The notes under the pieces were generated by a model, which had not been told where the DNA came from, made no database searches, and saw only the letters and a list, made by a program, of their open reading frames with translations. 64,000 nucleotides of DNA from Branchiostoma floridae (Eukaryota; Chordata; Leptocardii; Amphioxiformes; Branchiostomatidae): assembly GCF_000003815.2 (NCBI RefSeq), contig NC_049981.1:12245625-12309624 (forward strand), given 5' to 3'. Positions within the stretch are counted from its first letter, which is position 1; each line of letters opens with the position of its first letter. This document shows positions 1 to 15,602 of the stretch, in pieces. A program made the position numbers and the translations under genes.

Positions 1-44
1 GGGTGTAAATCTCGAGTTCTTTGAAGAAGGCAACTTTAAGAAAG
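1..44 (+). other. Probable 5' UTR exon of receptor copy 1 (cut by window edge)
   Basis: The sequence around 20-44 is repeated at about 7580-7613 ahead of copy 2, ends with a good donor (AAAG|GTAAGG), and is followed by an acceptor at 440-441 just before the coding ATG. Conservation of a donor in both copies at the same distance from exon 1 suggests a non-coding leader exon. No transcript evidence is available. Confidence 0.5.
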
Positions 45-456
45 GTAAGGCTAGATAGATGTTTCCGCACCTTTATCACAGCTTAATCGTCTGGAACATT
101 TGAAAGTTGTCTACTCAACATAGCCGATATAGATACTGGCTACTTTGTATCGAAAGCCTTTAATCCTGAATCAGACATTAGCTAGCTACACAAAAGATCA
201 CTGCGATCTAAATATGATCTGTGTTACTCTTGACTTCATAATTAGAATATCAGGCAAGATGTTAAAATATGACTGTAAAGACATAAAAACATATAATGTG
301 TAAAAAGATTCGTGTTTACCAATAAAATTCATTGAGCGCTCGCAGCGAGGTCCCTCTCCCAGTGGCATGGGATGTGAAATAGTCAGCTAAATCACAGTAT
401 CATGTTCGAAGTCTTACTGATATTTCTTTATTAATTTTCAGCGTCAGAGACTAATC

Positions 457-5391
<4,935 letters not shown>

Positions 5392-5504
5392 GTGAATGCG
5401 AATCTGGAAAATGCGAAACTTCAGCAAAATTTGCGCCCATTGCCTGTATACACCATAGTCTCTGTAGGGCCAGTATCTTCTTGCAACATTATATATTAAC
5501 TTAA

Positions 5505-5983
5505 GGTCTCATTGATGTATTACTCCGCGAGTGGACACCCTAAAAGAGATCCGAGCCAAAAATGAACGGCTGCACGGACGCATGTTTTTAGCGGTGAGAA
5601 ATTCCCTTTTAGCCAGCGGAACTGATCGCAAAAGTTAGATTGGTGAAAGCTTATTTGTAACTGAAGAAATTAGCAGGTAAAGTTTTGCAGCCGTGCGCTA
5701 GGTCGGAGGTACACAGTCGTGGGTTCTGAGTGGTGCGGTTGTACAATAGCAGCGAAAAAGTGCCTTTTGTGGGGATTGACTAATCGTACTTTGTAATTGC
5801 TATAAAAAAAGTTCCTACGTATAGTTTACATTGGCAATTTTTTCCCACGATATAGGGTAAATGTGCTCGACATAGAATGAAAAATCTGCTGAAATTTCAC
5901 GCTGCTTCATTATGAACGCGCCCATTTAAACCACGAATTATAACATAGAAGTCTATGGAAAGAAGAAACTCATCAATGAGACC
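5505..5983 (+). mobile_element. GGTCTC-ended MITE downstream of receptor copy 1
   Basis: Perfect terminal inverted repeats (GGTCTCATTGATG and complement) flanked by TTAA at 5501-5504 and 5984-5987. About 479 bp, with no coding capacity. A close relative lies at 11999-12483. The 4-bp TTAN duplication recalls piggyBac-like elements, but the termini are not the usual CCC/GGG, so the superfamily is open. Confidence 0.8.
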
Positions 5984-5987
5984 TTAA

Positions 5988-7567
5988 ATGTACCCTTTGT
6001 AACTATTTGGCATCAAACGGGCAAAATAGCCAATATTTCACTCACATAAAAGACGTCATAGCTTTGGAATACATGGAATGTACCTATTCGATTGAAATAC
6101 AATCCTAGATGGCGAGCATTGTTTGCATACAATCTTACCAAAATTCAGAAGAATTTGGACATCTATAAGACTTAAGCTTATATGCTATTAATGTTAACAC
6201 TACGAGTACATAATGAAGTTCATCCCATAGCATAAGCATTACAGCATATGCTGTGTTAGTCTACAATCAATTAATAGACAGCCCAATAGTAATAAAACGC
6301 GATCATCAAAGGATAGTTTTTCAATTTTATTCATCAACCAGAGTACGAGTCATCTGATTTTCTCGTCGCTCGCTGACTGGTCAATTTCTCCGATGATGCA
6401 GCATCGGTGTTTCTGACAGGAAAAGAAATGAAACGTAGTTTGATAAGTTTCATTTAAATTTGACCATAACATGTCAATGACGTCAATTTTTCACAACAAA
6501 TTGATATGTTACAAATGGTCTGATGATTCAAATTAGCTGGCTTATGATTCAAATTGTTCAGCGAGATACATTGTAATATGTAATATTTAAAGATGAAACC
6601 CCCTGGGAAAAATGACAACTTACTGTTATAGAAAATCATCAATAATAGCCACGGTGCTACACGGAGAGACATTTTGTGTCTTCTTGCAGAAACGAAAAAG
6701 AACTGTAATAAATATCTAAGAATCAATACCGACAGTGTGCCTACCTATTTCGCAAGTATATTACATTTCAGGTTTATTGCAGTATTTGTATGCTGAGGAA
6801 ACCTTTAGATTGTTGAGTGATATAAATTAACTGTGACAGGGACACAACTATTATTGTACGACTGGCTGTGTTACTAACAAACAAAATTTACACTTCATTT
6901 GGCCGAAACGATTATTCACTGTCACAAAAACTAGAGCAAATCAGGCTATATCTGCAAACATACACATGACGAAGGATAAGTAAGATTCAAATAAATGATA
7001 AACCGATTAACCGATACGACAATAAAAGGTAGCAGCAACCAAACTTACCTGTTGTAAACCTCTTGCCGTGTTGTCAGTTAGTCAGTCAAAATGTTCGGCT
7101 CAACTTTTTACGGTTCATTACGCTCGTAACGCCACACCTACCTTACTCTTTTGTAACAGTGATTGTTTTGAATGAAGCTGACAGTCTAGATTTTGGACGA
7201 ACGTCAGAGACTTGTCAGTGTATCACGAGACACTGAGGCAACGTTCTGGAATGTGCTGCGCCCTTCGCTGAAGAAAATCTTCAATGACACGTGAAAGGTC
7301 TGTATGAACCCATACTGTACCAGTGCGACAGTATTGGGGATGGGACGGAGCCTCCGGGCACACAGAAGAACTGGTTGGACGATTTTCCAACACACGTATC
7401 TCCTGCCTAATGATAAGGGGTCGTCCAGGCAGGGTCAACACCGGAGACAAACTTTTCTCTTTGTTACACTTTCAGTGCGAATGTCATTGCCTTAAAAACG
7501 ATGTATTTCTTAATATGACTTAGGTATGGGTGTTTTTTCTTTGGGACCAAGATGATCTTGTGGTTGT
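5988..7567. other. Intergenic region between the two receptor genes
   Basis: The first 600 bp or so (about 6080-6620) is the 3' flank of copy 1 and aligns with 13250-13810 behind copy 2. It includes an AATAAA near 6290 that has a counterpart near 13487, a possible poly(A) signal. From 6620 to 7560 I see no convincing gene or repeat; the reading frames are short and unlike known proteins. Confidence 0.6.
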
Positions 7568-7613
7568 TAATCTCAAGTCTGCAAGTTCTTTGAAGAAGGC
7601 AACTTTTAAGAAG
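7568..7613 (+). other. Probable 5' UTR exon of receptor copy 2
   Basis: Near-identical to the start of the window, ending GAAG|GTAAGT. The next acceptor is TTTCCAG at 8034-8040, so the following exon would be 8041-8113 with the start codon at 8056. The left edge of this leader exon is not resolved. Confidence 0.5.
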
Positions 7614-8055
7614 GTAAGTCTAGATAGATAAATCGGAACCTTTATGTCAGCTTTTAAAATCGTCTGGAACATGCGAAAGTTGTCTACTCAACATTACCGA
7701 TATAACATTACCGGTACATGTCTAAAGCCCCCACTCTACGTACTAGACTGCGATCTCTCTGCGCTCCACATAGGATGTGTAGGACTCTTGACTTAAAAAA
7801 TAGAATATCAAGTAAGATGTTAAAAGTATGACTGAAAAGACAAGACAAGAAAACATACAAAGAGTAAAAACATTAGTGTAAAAAATTTGTTGAGCGCTCG
7901 GCACAGGGTGATCGCACCAGACCAGGACACCAGCCACCACCACAGTGGCATGGTGTGTGAAACAGTCACCCTGTACAAGCCAGTCAAATGACAGTATCAT
8001 GTTTGAGGTCTTACTGACATTTTTTAAAACTCATTTCCAGCGTCAAAGACTGATC

Positions 8056-11000
8056 ATGACAGCCAAAGCCGTCTTCATATTTGCTCTCCTGTACCTCAGC
8101 TACTTTCAATTCGGTACGTACTTGTCTATTTAGCATTTATAGTGCTTTTGGGCACTTTGGTATCATTCTGTATAATTCAACAGTGATGAATAAGAGAGGT
8201 TTGATATGGAATGTTCGTAACCTGACTTGTTACTGACAGTTTACCATCATATTTGTTCTACCCAGTCACCGGTGTGACAGAAAGAGAAGTGGCGAACATG
8301 TTACTGGCAGGTTATCAGAAAGAAGGCCGGCCTGTACGGGACCCAACACAAGCCGTTGTAACATCGCTGGACGTGTTGCTGATACAGATAATCAAACTGG
8401 TACGAAATTAGATAGTAAATCATCATGAATCCTTAGCCTCCATTGCAGTTTTCGAACGGGGCTGGGGTTATTCAGTTTTGGGGTGGGTTGGTGGGTGGTG
8501 GGTTGGTCCGCGATTTTCAACGTTGGCTGGGTTCTCTTGTGCCGGGAAAGGGAGTTTGCGCCGCGGAAGAGAGTTTTACTTTGGAAGGGAGTTTGCCGTG
8601 GAAAGGAGTTTCGCCCCGTCTTGACGACTGACTGTAACGGAGGCTAATGAATCCTATCTTAGTACAGTATCTTTGGTTGGGGGAATTGAACTTGATAGAA
8701 TGCGCCGCACCTAGCAGAAAGGAATCCACCAACGTCAGATCGGTATTGTTTGCACGCTGTGATGCGAAGCAAATTCTTAAATTGATCAATGTCAAAGTGC
8801 AAGGATGATAACGTCATAATAATGGAGGCCTAGCCTTTACGACATTTCAAGTGCACAGATGCAAACATTGAATATTGTTACCAGATACAGATAGCATGAG
8901 GACTCAGTAAAACTTTGCAATTCGAATATGCGTCTAGTCTCAAATTGACGCTATTCATATGTAACGTTATATAATATCTTACCTGTCTTGGACCAAGTAT
9001 ATATGGACCAAGTATATATGTATAAGTGGACATCCTTTTATCTCTTCATTATTTTGGTAAAGGGAAATTTGACGCAATTACTCAAATTATGCGCAAGTCT
9101 GGCACAGTGCAATGAAATACTCGCTTAAGAAATGGGTTCAAATTGACAGACAGCCTAACAAATGTTGTTTTATTACTACATACTGTAACGTTGGAAGACA
9201 GTGATGTTGTAAATTACCATTTTGCAGATTCCTCAAAGACAGGTCCTCGTCATAAACTTTTGGATTGTGCAGGTACGAACACGTTTTTCTGGTATGGTGA
9301 TAGCTTAGTCATGAATCATACTGAAAGTGTGAAATATTAGAGTGAACGGAATGGAAACATAACATATGCAAATGACTTATTTAGCTATGAATATATTCAC
9401 AAGCAATTCAAAATGAGAACGGAATGTAAGTAGGTTGGTAATTGAACTAAAGTAGTTTAGCAAGCTATGAAACCAATGTGATGGATACATAGCCCATGGC
9501 TACTTCCCCTCAGCCAATGAGAAGCCCCCATTTTCTGTTGCTATATCCACATAGTATGTCGCTATGAAAAAAGTGTGCTGCTATTTCATGTAAATGAGGA
9601 GAAAAGTGTGGTGATATCAGAAGAAAAGTGTGGTGATATCAAGAAAAGTGTGGTGATATCAGCCTAAAAAGTGTGGGTGATATACGCATGTGACCTGTTC
9701 TGACCAATCCTCGCTTACCTTTGAGCCCATCTTCTGGGACTAGAATTGTGTCATGTGATAACTGACCAATCCTACTCTAGACTTCTAATTGCCCAGAGGA
9801 ATATGACCAGACTTTCTGTCTCTCCAGGCACCTTACCCGGGAAGGTCTTGACAAGATTAATGACCTTGTGTTGTTACAGCCTGACACTGCCTGTCACAGC
9901 TTTTCAAGTAATAAGAAAGATTGTGAAAGACTTTCAGGACAAAATAAAGTAACGTTTTGTAGGGCTGATGAACTAGAGAAGCTTCGGGAAGTATGCCATG
10001 GGCTAAGTTAGTTAACCTATGGGATTGGCCTCATTTTCTGTGTATAGCACCAGGCCCGCCACCTCGGGGATTTCCAGTCTCCCTCGGGCTTCGCTTCGAT
10101 TAAATTAGTACGGCCTAATTTCTTGCAGCGTTGGAGGGACGACTTTCTCACATGGGACCCTGCGGAGTACGGCAACATTTCAACCATCAGACTTGGGAGT
10201 GAGAACATCTGGAGGCCAAGACTCGTGAATTATAACAGGCAAGACTGACATGCCAATCTTAAAAACTACTTTAGAATACTGGACTTAACTTCTTAAGATT
10301 ATGGTTGAAAAGTATGAGCTTTGTTCCATCACAAAGACAAACACTCACTATGAATCTTCAGTTGATCTCGTCAACCTTCATCAGATGTCTGATACACGGC
10401 TGTGACTTTTCGGAAGTCAGAAGTGTGATGACGTCAGGAGTGAAACAAAAGTGGCGGGATGACGGAACCACCACAGGGTTCAGTGAGGGTTTATCATGGG
10501 CCCTTATCTAAAACTGTCTTCCAGTACAATCCAAAATGAGAGAAATATCGATTATGGTGCCAACTTCCTTCGAGAAGGTATTATTTCAGGGTCTGACTGT
10601 CTGTGTGTTTGTCTGTGTTTAAGATCTACTATTCAGTATTTTGGCCTGTTTATTCAAGAAGCTATTTATCTAAGGTTAAGGTCGTGATATTGTGACTTCT
10701 AGCGGGTAACCTTGTTATTGCAGTGGGCTTTTCTGTTTCTACATCTTCTTCCCTGGTATACGCTTGCTCTTCCATGGCTACAACATGCTACACATACGTG
10801 TAGGCACATTTGCTTTTATATGTTTTGGATTTTTGGCGATGCTCTCGGGGAGCGAGTCTGATAGTATACTACTGGTTCGTGCCACCATAAGTCACGCTTT
10901 TGTCGATCCTACAGGCAGCACGCGGAAGGTTGGTCGGAGCTACCAGACACAAACGCCATCGTGCGAAGCGACGGCGAAGTGATTTGGACGTACCCGATCA

Positions 11001-13082
11001 CCATACACAGCACGTGCGTCCTGGACATTGCTCGATTTCCATTCGACGTACAAAAATGTCCTCTGAAGTTCGGTTCATGGACCTACGATTCCCTAGACCT
11101 GAAGCTAGTCAATCATTCTAAGACAGGGAATATTGATTATTTTGCTGCAAACGGCGAATGGGAACTGCTGTCCTTTGAGCTAGAATTGAATCAAGTGGAG
11201 CACTCCTGTTGCCCTGGGGTACCATGGGATGATATGACTTACACAATCACACTACAACGGCGGCCAACGTTCTTCCTATTCAACCTAGTCGCACCAAGTG
11301 TGACCCTCGCGCTCCTGACTGTTTGGGGGTTCTGGTTGCCGCCAGATTCGGGGGAAAGATTGTCTCTCTGCCTCAGCCTGCTGCTGGCTCTGACTTTTCT
11401 ACAGCAAACCGTGACCGCATATCTACCAGACACCGCCACAAACATCCCTCTGATTAGTAAGTAGAACAAAAGCTAGTTTGTAACATAGGCAGCACATGGG
11501 CGTACAATACTTAGACGGTACATCAGTTAGTACATAGACAGTACATAACATAACACAGACACATAGACAATTCATATTGTATAGGCTATAGTAGATAGAC
11601 ATTCTAGTAGATGGGCAGTACATTGTGCAACGGCACAGTAGGCAGTACATAAACAGCACATAGATAGCACATAGACTATAGACAATACATAGACAGCGTA
11701 CATAACCAGTACATAATCAAATACACATTGGCGGACAATCCAGGCAATTACTCAGTAGACAGTGAATATTGATAGAGAGGCGCATATCCGTACATAGTCA
11801 GTACATGGGCAGTATAAAGGCAGTAAATAGACAGTATATATTTTAAACAGTACACACTGTTAGGTTGTACATAGGCAGCCCGATTCAGGCTGTACAACAG
11901 TATCACTATCAGGCCGTACATAGACTGTACATAGGCCTTAGTATACATAGGCACACTAGTACCTTAATCAAGCAGCTTGCCACAATAAGCTCGTTTACGG
12001 TCTCATTGATGTATTACTCCGAGTGGGTACTAAGAGAGAAAAAAGATCCGAGCCAAAAAATAAACGGCTGCACGGACGCATGTTTTTAGCGGTGAGAAAT
12101 TCCCTTTCAGCCAGCGGAACTGATCCCAAAAGTTAGATTGGTGAAAGCTTGTTTGTAACTGAAGAAATTAGCAGGTAAAGTTTTGCAGCCGCGCGCTAGG
12201 TCGGAGGTACACAGTCCTGGGTTCTGAGTGGTGCTGTTGTACACCAGCAGCGAAAAAGTGCCCTTTTTGGGGATTGACTAATCGTAGTTTGTAATTGGTA
12301 TAAAATAAAGTTCCAATGGCTAGTTTACGTTGGCAATCTTTTCCCACGATATAGGGTAAATGTGCTCGACATAGAATGAAAAAATCTGCTGAAATTTCAC
12401 GTAGCTTCATTATGAACGCGTCCATTTAAACCACGAATTATAACAATGAAGTATATGGGAAGAAGAAACTCATCAATGAGACCTTACCTTACCAAGTACA
12501 CATGTGCAGCAACATGAATTGGCAAGGGCCTTCACCTTTGACATATTACCCACAATTCATGTCGCTGCGTCTGCGTGCTCGGAATGGTGAACGAGATTAT
12601 ATGTACTATATATTTACAGTGTTTACAAAAGTCAAAGTTAACGTTATTGTTTTTTTTTTTCAGACGTATTCTTTGTAGCGAATATCCTTCTGGTGGGTGT
12701 CTCGTCGATTCTGACCATCTTCACCTTGAGCATACATTTCAACAGTGTTAACCTTCCGCCTGTTCCCAATTGGCTGCGATGTCTTTTCTGTCTCGAACAA
12801 TCGGACTCAAGCACATGTAGGGTCAACGCTCCACATGTCAATGAAGTTGACGATGCGGATGCATTCTTTGCGACTAATGGAGCAAATCCAACATGGCGGC
12901 TTGTCCGAAGAGTAAAGAAGTTCATTCGTCAGCTCAATGAAGAACGCGGAAGGAAGACCCATAACTTGAAAACAGAACGTGAATGGAAAATTCTAGTTGG
13001 AAAGATAGACAGATGTCTGTTGATTGCGTTCATCATCGCTCTGGTTGTCATAACTGCATCGGTTCTCGGACCAAATAAATAG
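8056..13082 (+). CDS. Nicotinic acetylcholine receptor-like subunit, copy 2 (six coding exons)
   Basis: Tandem paralogue of the gene to its left. Coding exons are 8056-8113, 8266-8399, 9228-9272, 10129-10238, 10915-11456 and 12664-13082, each exactly the length of its partner, giving 435 aa. Signal peptide (MTAKAVFIFALLYLS), Cys-loop, GSWTYD and vicinal cysteines are present. Differences: the residue before SCC is His rather than Tyr, so one aromatic-box residue of loop C is changed; M2 differs at several positions; the exon 5/6 junction codes Asn instead of Asp. Intron 4 starts with GC (CAG|GCAAGA) where copy 1 has GT. Introns are larger and carry a 213-bp transposon, a 22-bp minisatellite and a MITE. 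The duplication is fairly recent, as flanking and intronic sequence still aligns. Confidence 0.9.
8434..8646 (+). mobile_element. 213-bp non-autonomous transposon in intron 2 of receptor copy 2
   Basis: Terminal inverted repeats TAGCCTCCATTGCAGT and its near complement (ACTGTAACGGAGGCTA), with a perfect 9-bp direct duplication ATGAATCCT at 8425-8433 and 8647-8655. Such a length suggests a MULE- or hAT-type element. A truncated relative lies at 13112-13250. Confidence 0.75.
9597..9682 (+). repeat. 22-bp minisatellite
   Basis: About four copies of GAAAAGTGTGGTGATATC in intron 3 of receptor copy 2. Intron 3 of copy 1 is only 196 bp and lacks it. Confidence 0.85.
11489..11955 (+). repeat. Degenerate ACATAGACAGT minisatellite in intron 5 of receptor copy 2
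   Basis: Paralogous to the array in copy 1 intron 5, with a different number and order of units. It lies directly upstream of the MITE insertion. Confidence 0.7.
11999..12483 (+). mobile_element. GGTCTC-ended MITE in intron 5 of receptor copy 2
   Basis: Same family, same orientation and about the same length as the element at 5505-5983, flanked by TTAC at 11995-11998 and 12484-12487. The matching place in copy 1 intron 5 (about 4807-4830) is uninterrupted and serves as the empty site. Confidence 0.8.
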
Positions 13083-14037
13083 GAGCTGGAAAATGTTGAG
13101 ACGTTGCAAGGGATTAGCCTCCGTTGCAGACTTCGAACGGGGTTGATTTTATTGTAGAGGGAGGGGTGGGCGCTGGTTCGCGATTTTCAACGTTGGCTAG
13201 GTTCACTTATGCCGTGGAAAGGAGTTTGCCCATCCTCGGAAGTGGAATTCGAATGTACCTACTTGATTGAAATACAATCCTATGATGGTAAGCATTGTTT
13301 GCAAACAATCTTACAGAAATTCAGAAGAATTTGGGCATCTAGAAGACTTAAGTTATAGGCTATTTAGAAAAAAACCCACCACGAGTTCATAATGAAGTTC
13401 ATATGTTGATCAGAATATCCCTTAGGCAAAAACCATTGCAGCATATATTCTGTGCTAGTGTACAGTCAACAGACAGCCCAATAGTAATAAAACGTGATCG
13501 CTACAGGATATTTTTCAATTTTATTCATCAGCCAGAGTATACGAGTCGTCTGGTGTTTTCGTCGCTCGCTGACTGGTCTATTTCTCTGATGCTGCAGCAT
13601 AGGTGTCTCTGACAGGAAAAGAAATGAAACGTAGTTTAAAAAGTTTTATTACATTTGATCACGACTTGTCAATAACGTCCTTTTTCACAACAAATTGATA
13701 TGTTACAAATGGTCTTATGATTCAAATAAGCCGGCTGATAATTCAAATTGCTCAGCGAGATGCATTATGGGTGATATGTGATATTTGAAGATAAAAGCCC
13801 CTTCGGAAACTTTGATAAGTATTAAACTTGCGCTAGAACAAAACACACAAACAACTGTTTACTGAAGTGAGGGACCTTCACCGTCGACATATTACCCACA
13901 ATGAATTAACGCAGCACATACACAATTTAATCCATGAACTGGCGAATAAATTGACGATTACGTCATTGTCTTCAGGTGAGAGCCTATAGTATCACATTCT
14001 TACCGTGACCACCCACAAACTGTAGTGCGGACAGACA
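13083..14037. other. Convergent intergenic region, receptor copy 2 to DNase gene A
   Basis: Holds the truncated TAGCCTCC element and then sequence paralogous to the 3' flank of receptor copy 1 (to about 13810), with an AATAAA near 13487. From 13810 to 14037 nothing is recognised. The 3' end of the minus-strand DNase gene A must lie here. Confidence 0.55.
13112..13250 (+). mobile_element. Truncated relative of the 213-bp TAGCCTCC element
   Basis: Begins with TTAGCCTCCGTTGCAG and shares the internal segment GCGATTTTCAACGTTGGCT with the element at 8434-8646. The right inverted repeat is missing. It sits in the 3' flank of receptor copy 2. Confidence 0.55.
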
Positions 14038-15534
14038 CTAGACAATGTCCATCTCTACTGGCCAGTGGTCACTCACGGCCTCGGCCTGTGGTCAACGAAA
14101 TACCTGTTATCAAATGCTATTTTTGTGAGTTTGTAGTTAATATGATAAAGATACATAGTATTAAATGATATAACGTTACAAAGGTTGTGCAGTTACCTAC
14201 TTTGTACGTAGCAATTTTTCCCCTTGTACACTGTCTGGATAGTTATTCCTATCAGCAATGTTATAAATGTCCAAGAAAGTGCTCTAACGTATAAAGAAAC
14301 TCCAACTGGTAGTAAAGTTAAACAGCCACTGTATGGAACCCTGCTGTCCTTCTAGAACTCTGATCACTTGACACGACAGAAGAAGAAAAAGAAATGGGAC
14401 AAAACAAAAGAGAAGACACGCCACTTTCACTTAAGAAGTTTATCGTCCGGTACTTGCTATTTGACCTCTTTTCTTACCTCTGATTGTGTCAGACGATATG
14501 CAGACTTGTAGTCGAAGACGCCGTAGCTCCTAACAGACGCTTGGAGCTGGGAGCCTGCAACGACAAGTCTGAAAAAAAAATGCAACATAGACTCATAAAT
14601 CATAAACTTAAATTCTACTTGCACAGGCATGTCAATCAACTCAAGATGTTGTTTAATATGGTTATTTTTGCGTTAGAATACTGTCAGCTTGTGTGGACTG
14701 ACAACTCCCTAATAGATAGTCTATTTCCACTGTCTCTGTCCTTTCCCAGCTTACTGATGTTTCTGGAATGAGACTGTCCCTCTTTCTAGGATGCAGTCAG
14801 AACAGAAACTTGACATGCCCAGATAGCCAAGAAAAGCCCTGTACAAAATCCCTGAAACTCTTAAAAGTCTGTAATACGATACTATTAGAATCGCTCTCTG
14901 ACAGCGTCACCAAAAAGAAGAAAGCGGGTCAAACCCCCCTGTGTCCAGACTATGACACTGAAATCTACTATGAGCGTATGCGTACTGGTCATAAGCACAG
15001 TGGGTGCTCTTGACGGTTGTGTCAGCCTCGTTCCCGATCAGCCATTCGAATCGGTTGTCCGTCCAGATTCGAATGCTCGACCAATCAGCGGAGCCCACGT
15101 AGCTGCAGTCGGCGTTGAGATCTCCGAAGATGAGGATGTCCTCGTCTCCCCAGCGGTCCAAGGCGTCCAGGTACACGTTGTACAGTTGGTTATTCTCCAC
15201 CACTGCGTCATCGGGATCGGCGTGCAACGGGACCAGCACAAAGTCTTGCACAGCTAGAGACAAATGGAAAATAGCGGAGTTCTCAGCTACAGTCAGTTGC
15301 TGAATTGTGAGGTAAGAGACCATAGTAGGTAAGTGATACCACTAGTGTAGTTTTACTAAAGGGTTTTCAATGCCAGGGATACATCAATCTCACTCATGTA
15401 TTCATTCGTCAAACCCACACAAAAGAGTACTGAATATGGGTTGCTTGAGATACTGCCATTAGGCGTACTTTATTAATTGGTTGTCTATTAAACCTTCATT
15501 GACGTTGTATGTGGTTGTGTGTGTGTGTGTGTGG

Positions 15535-15602
<68 letters not shown>

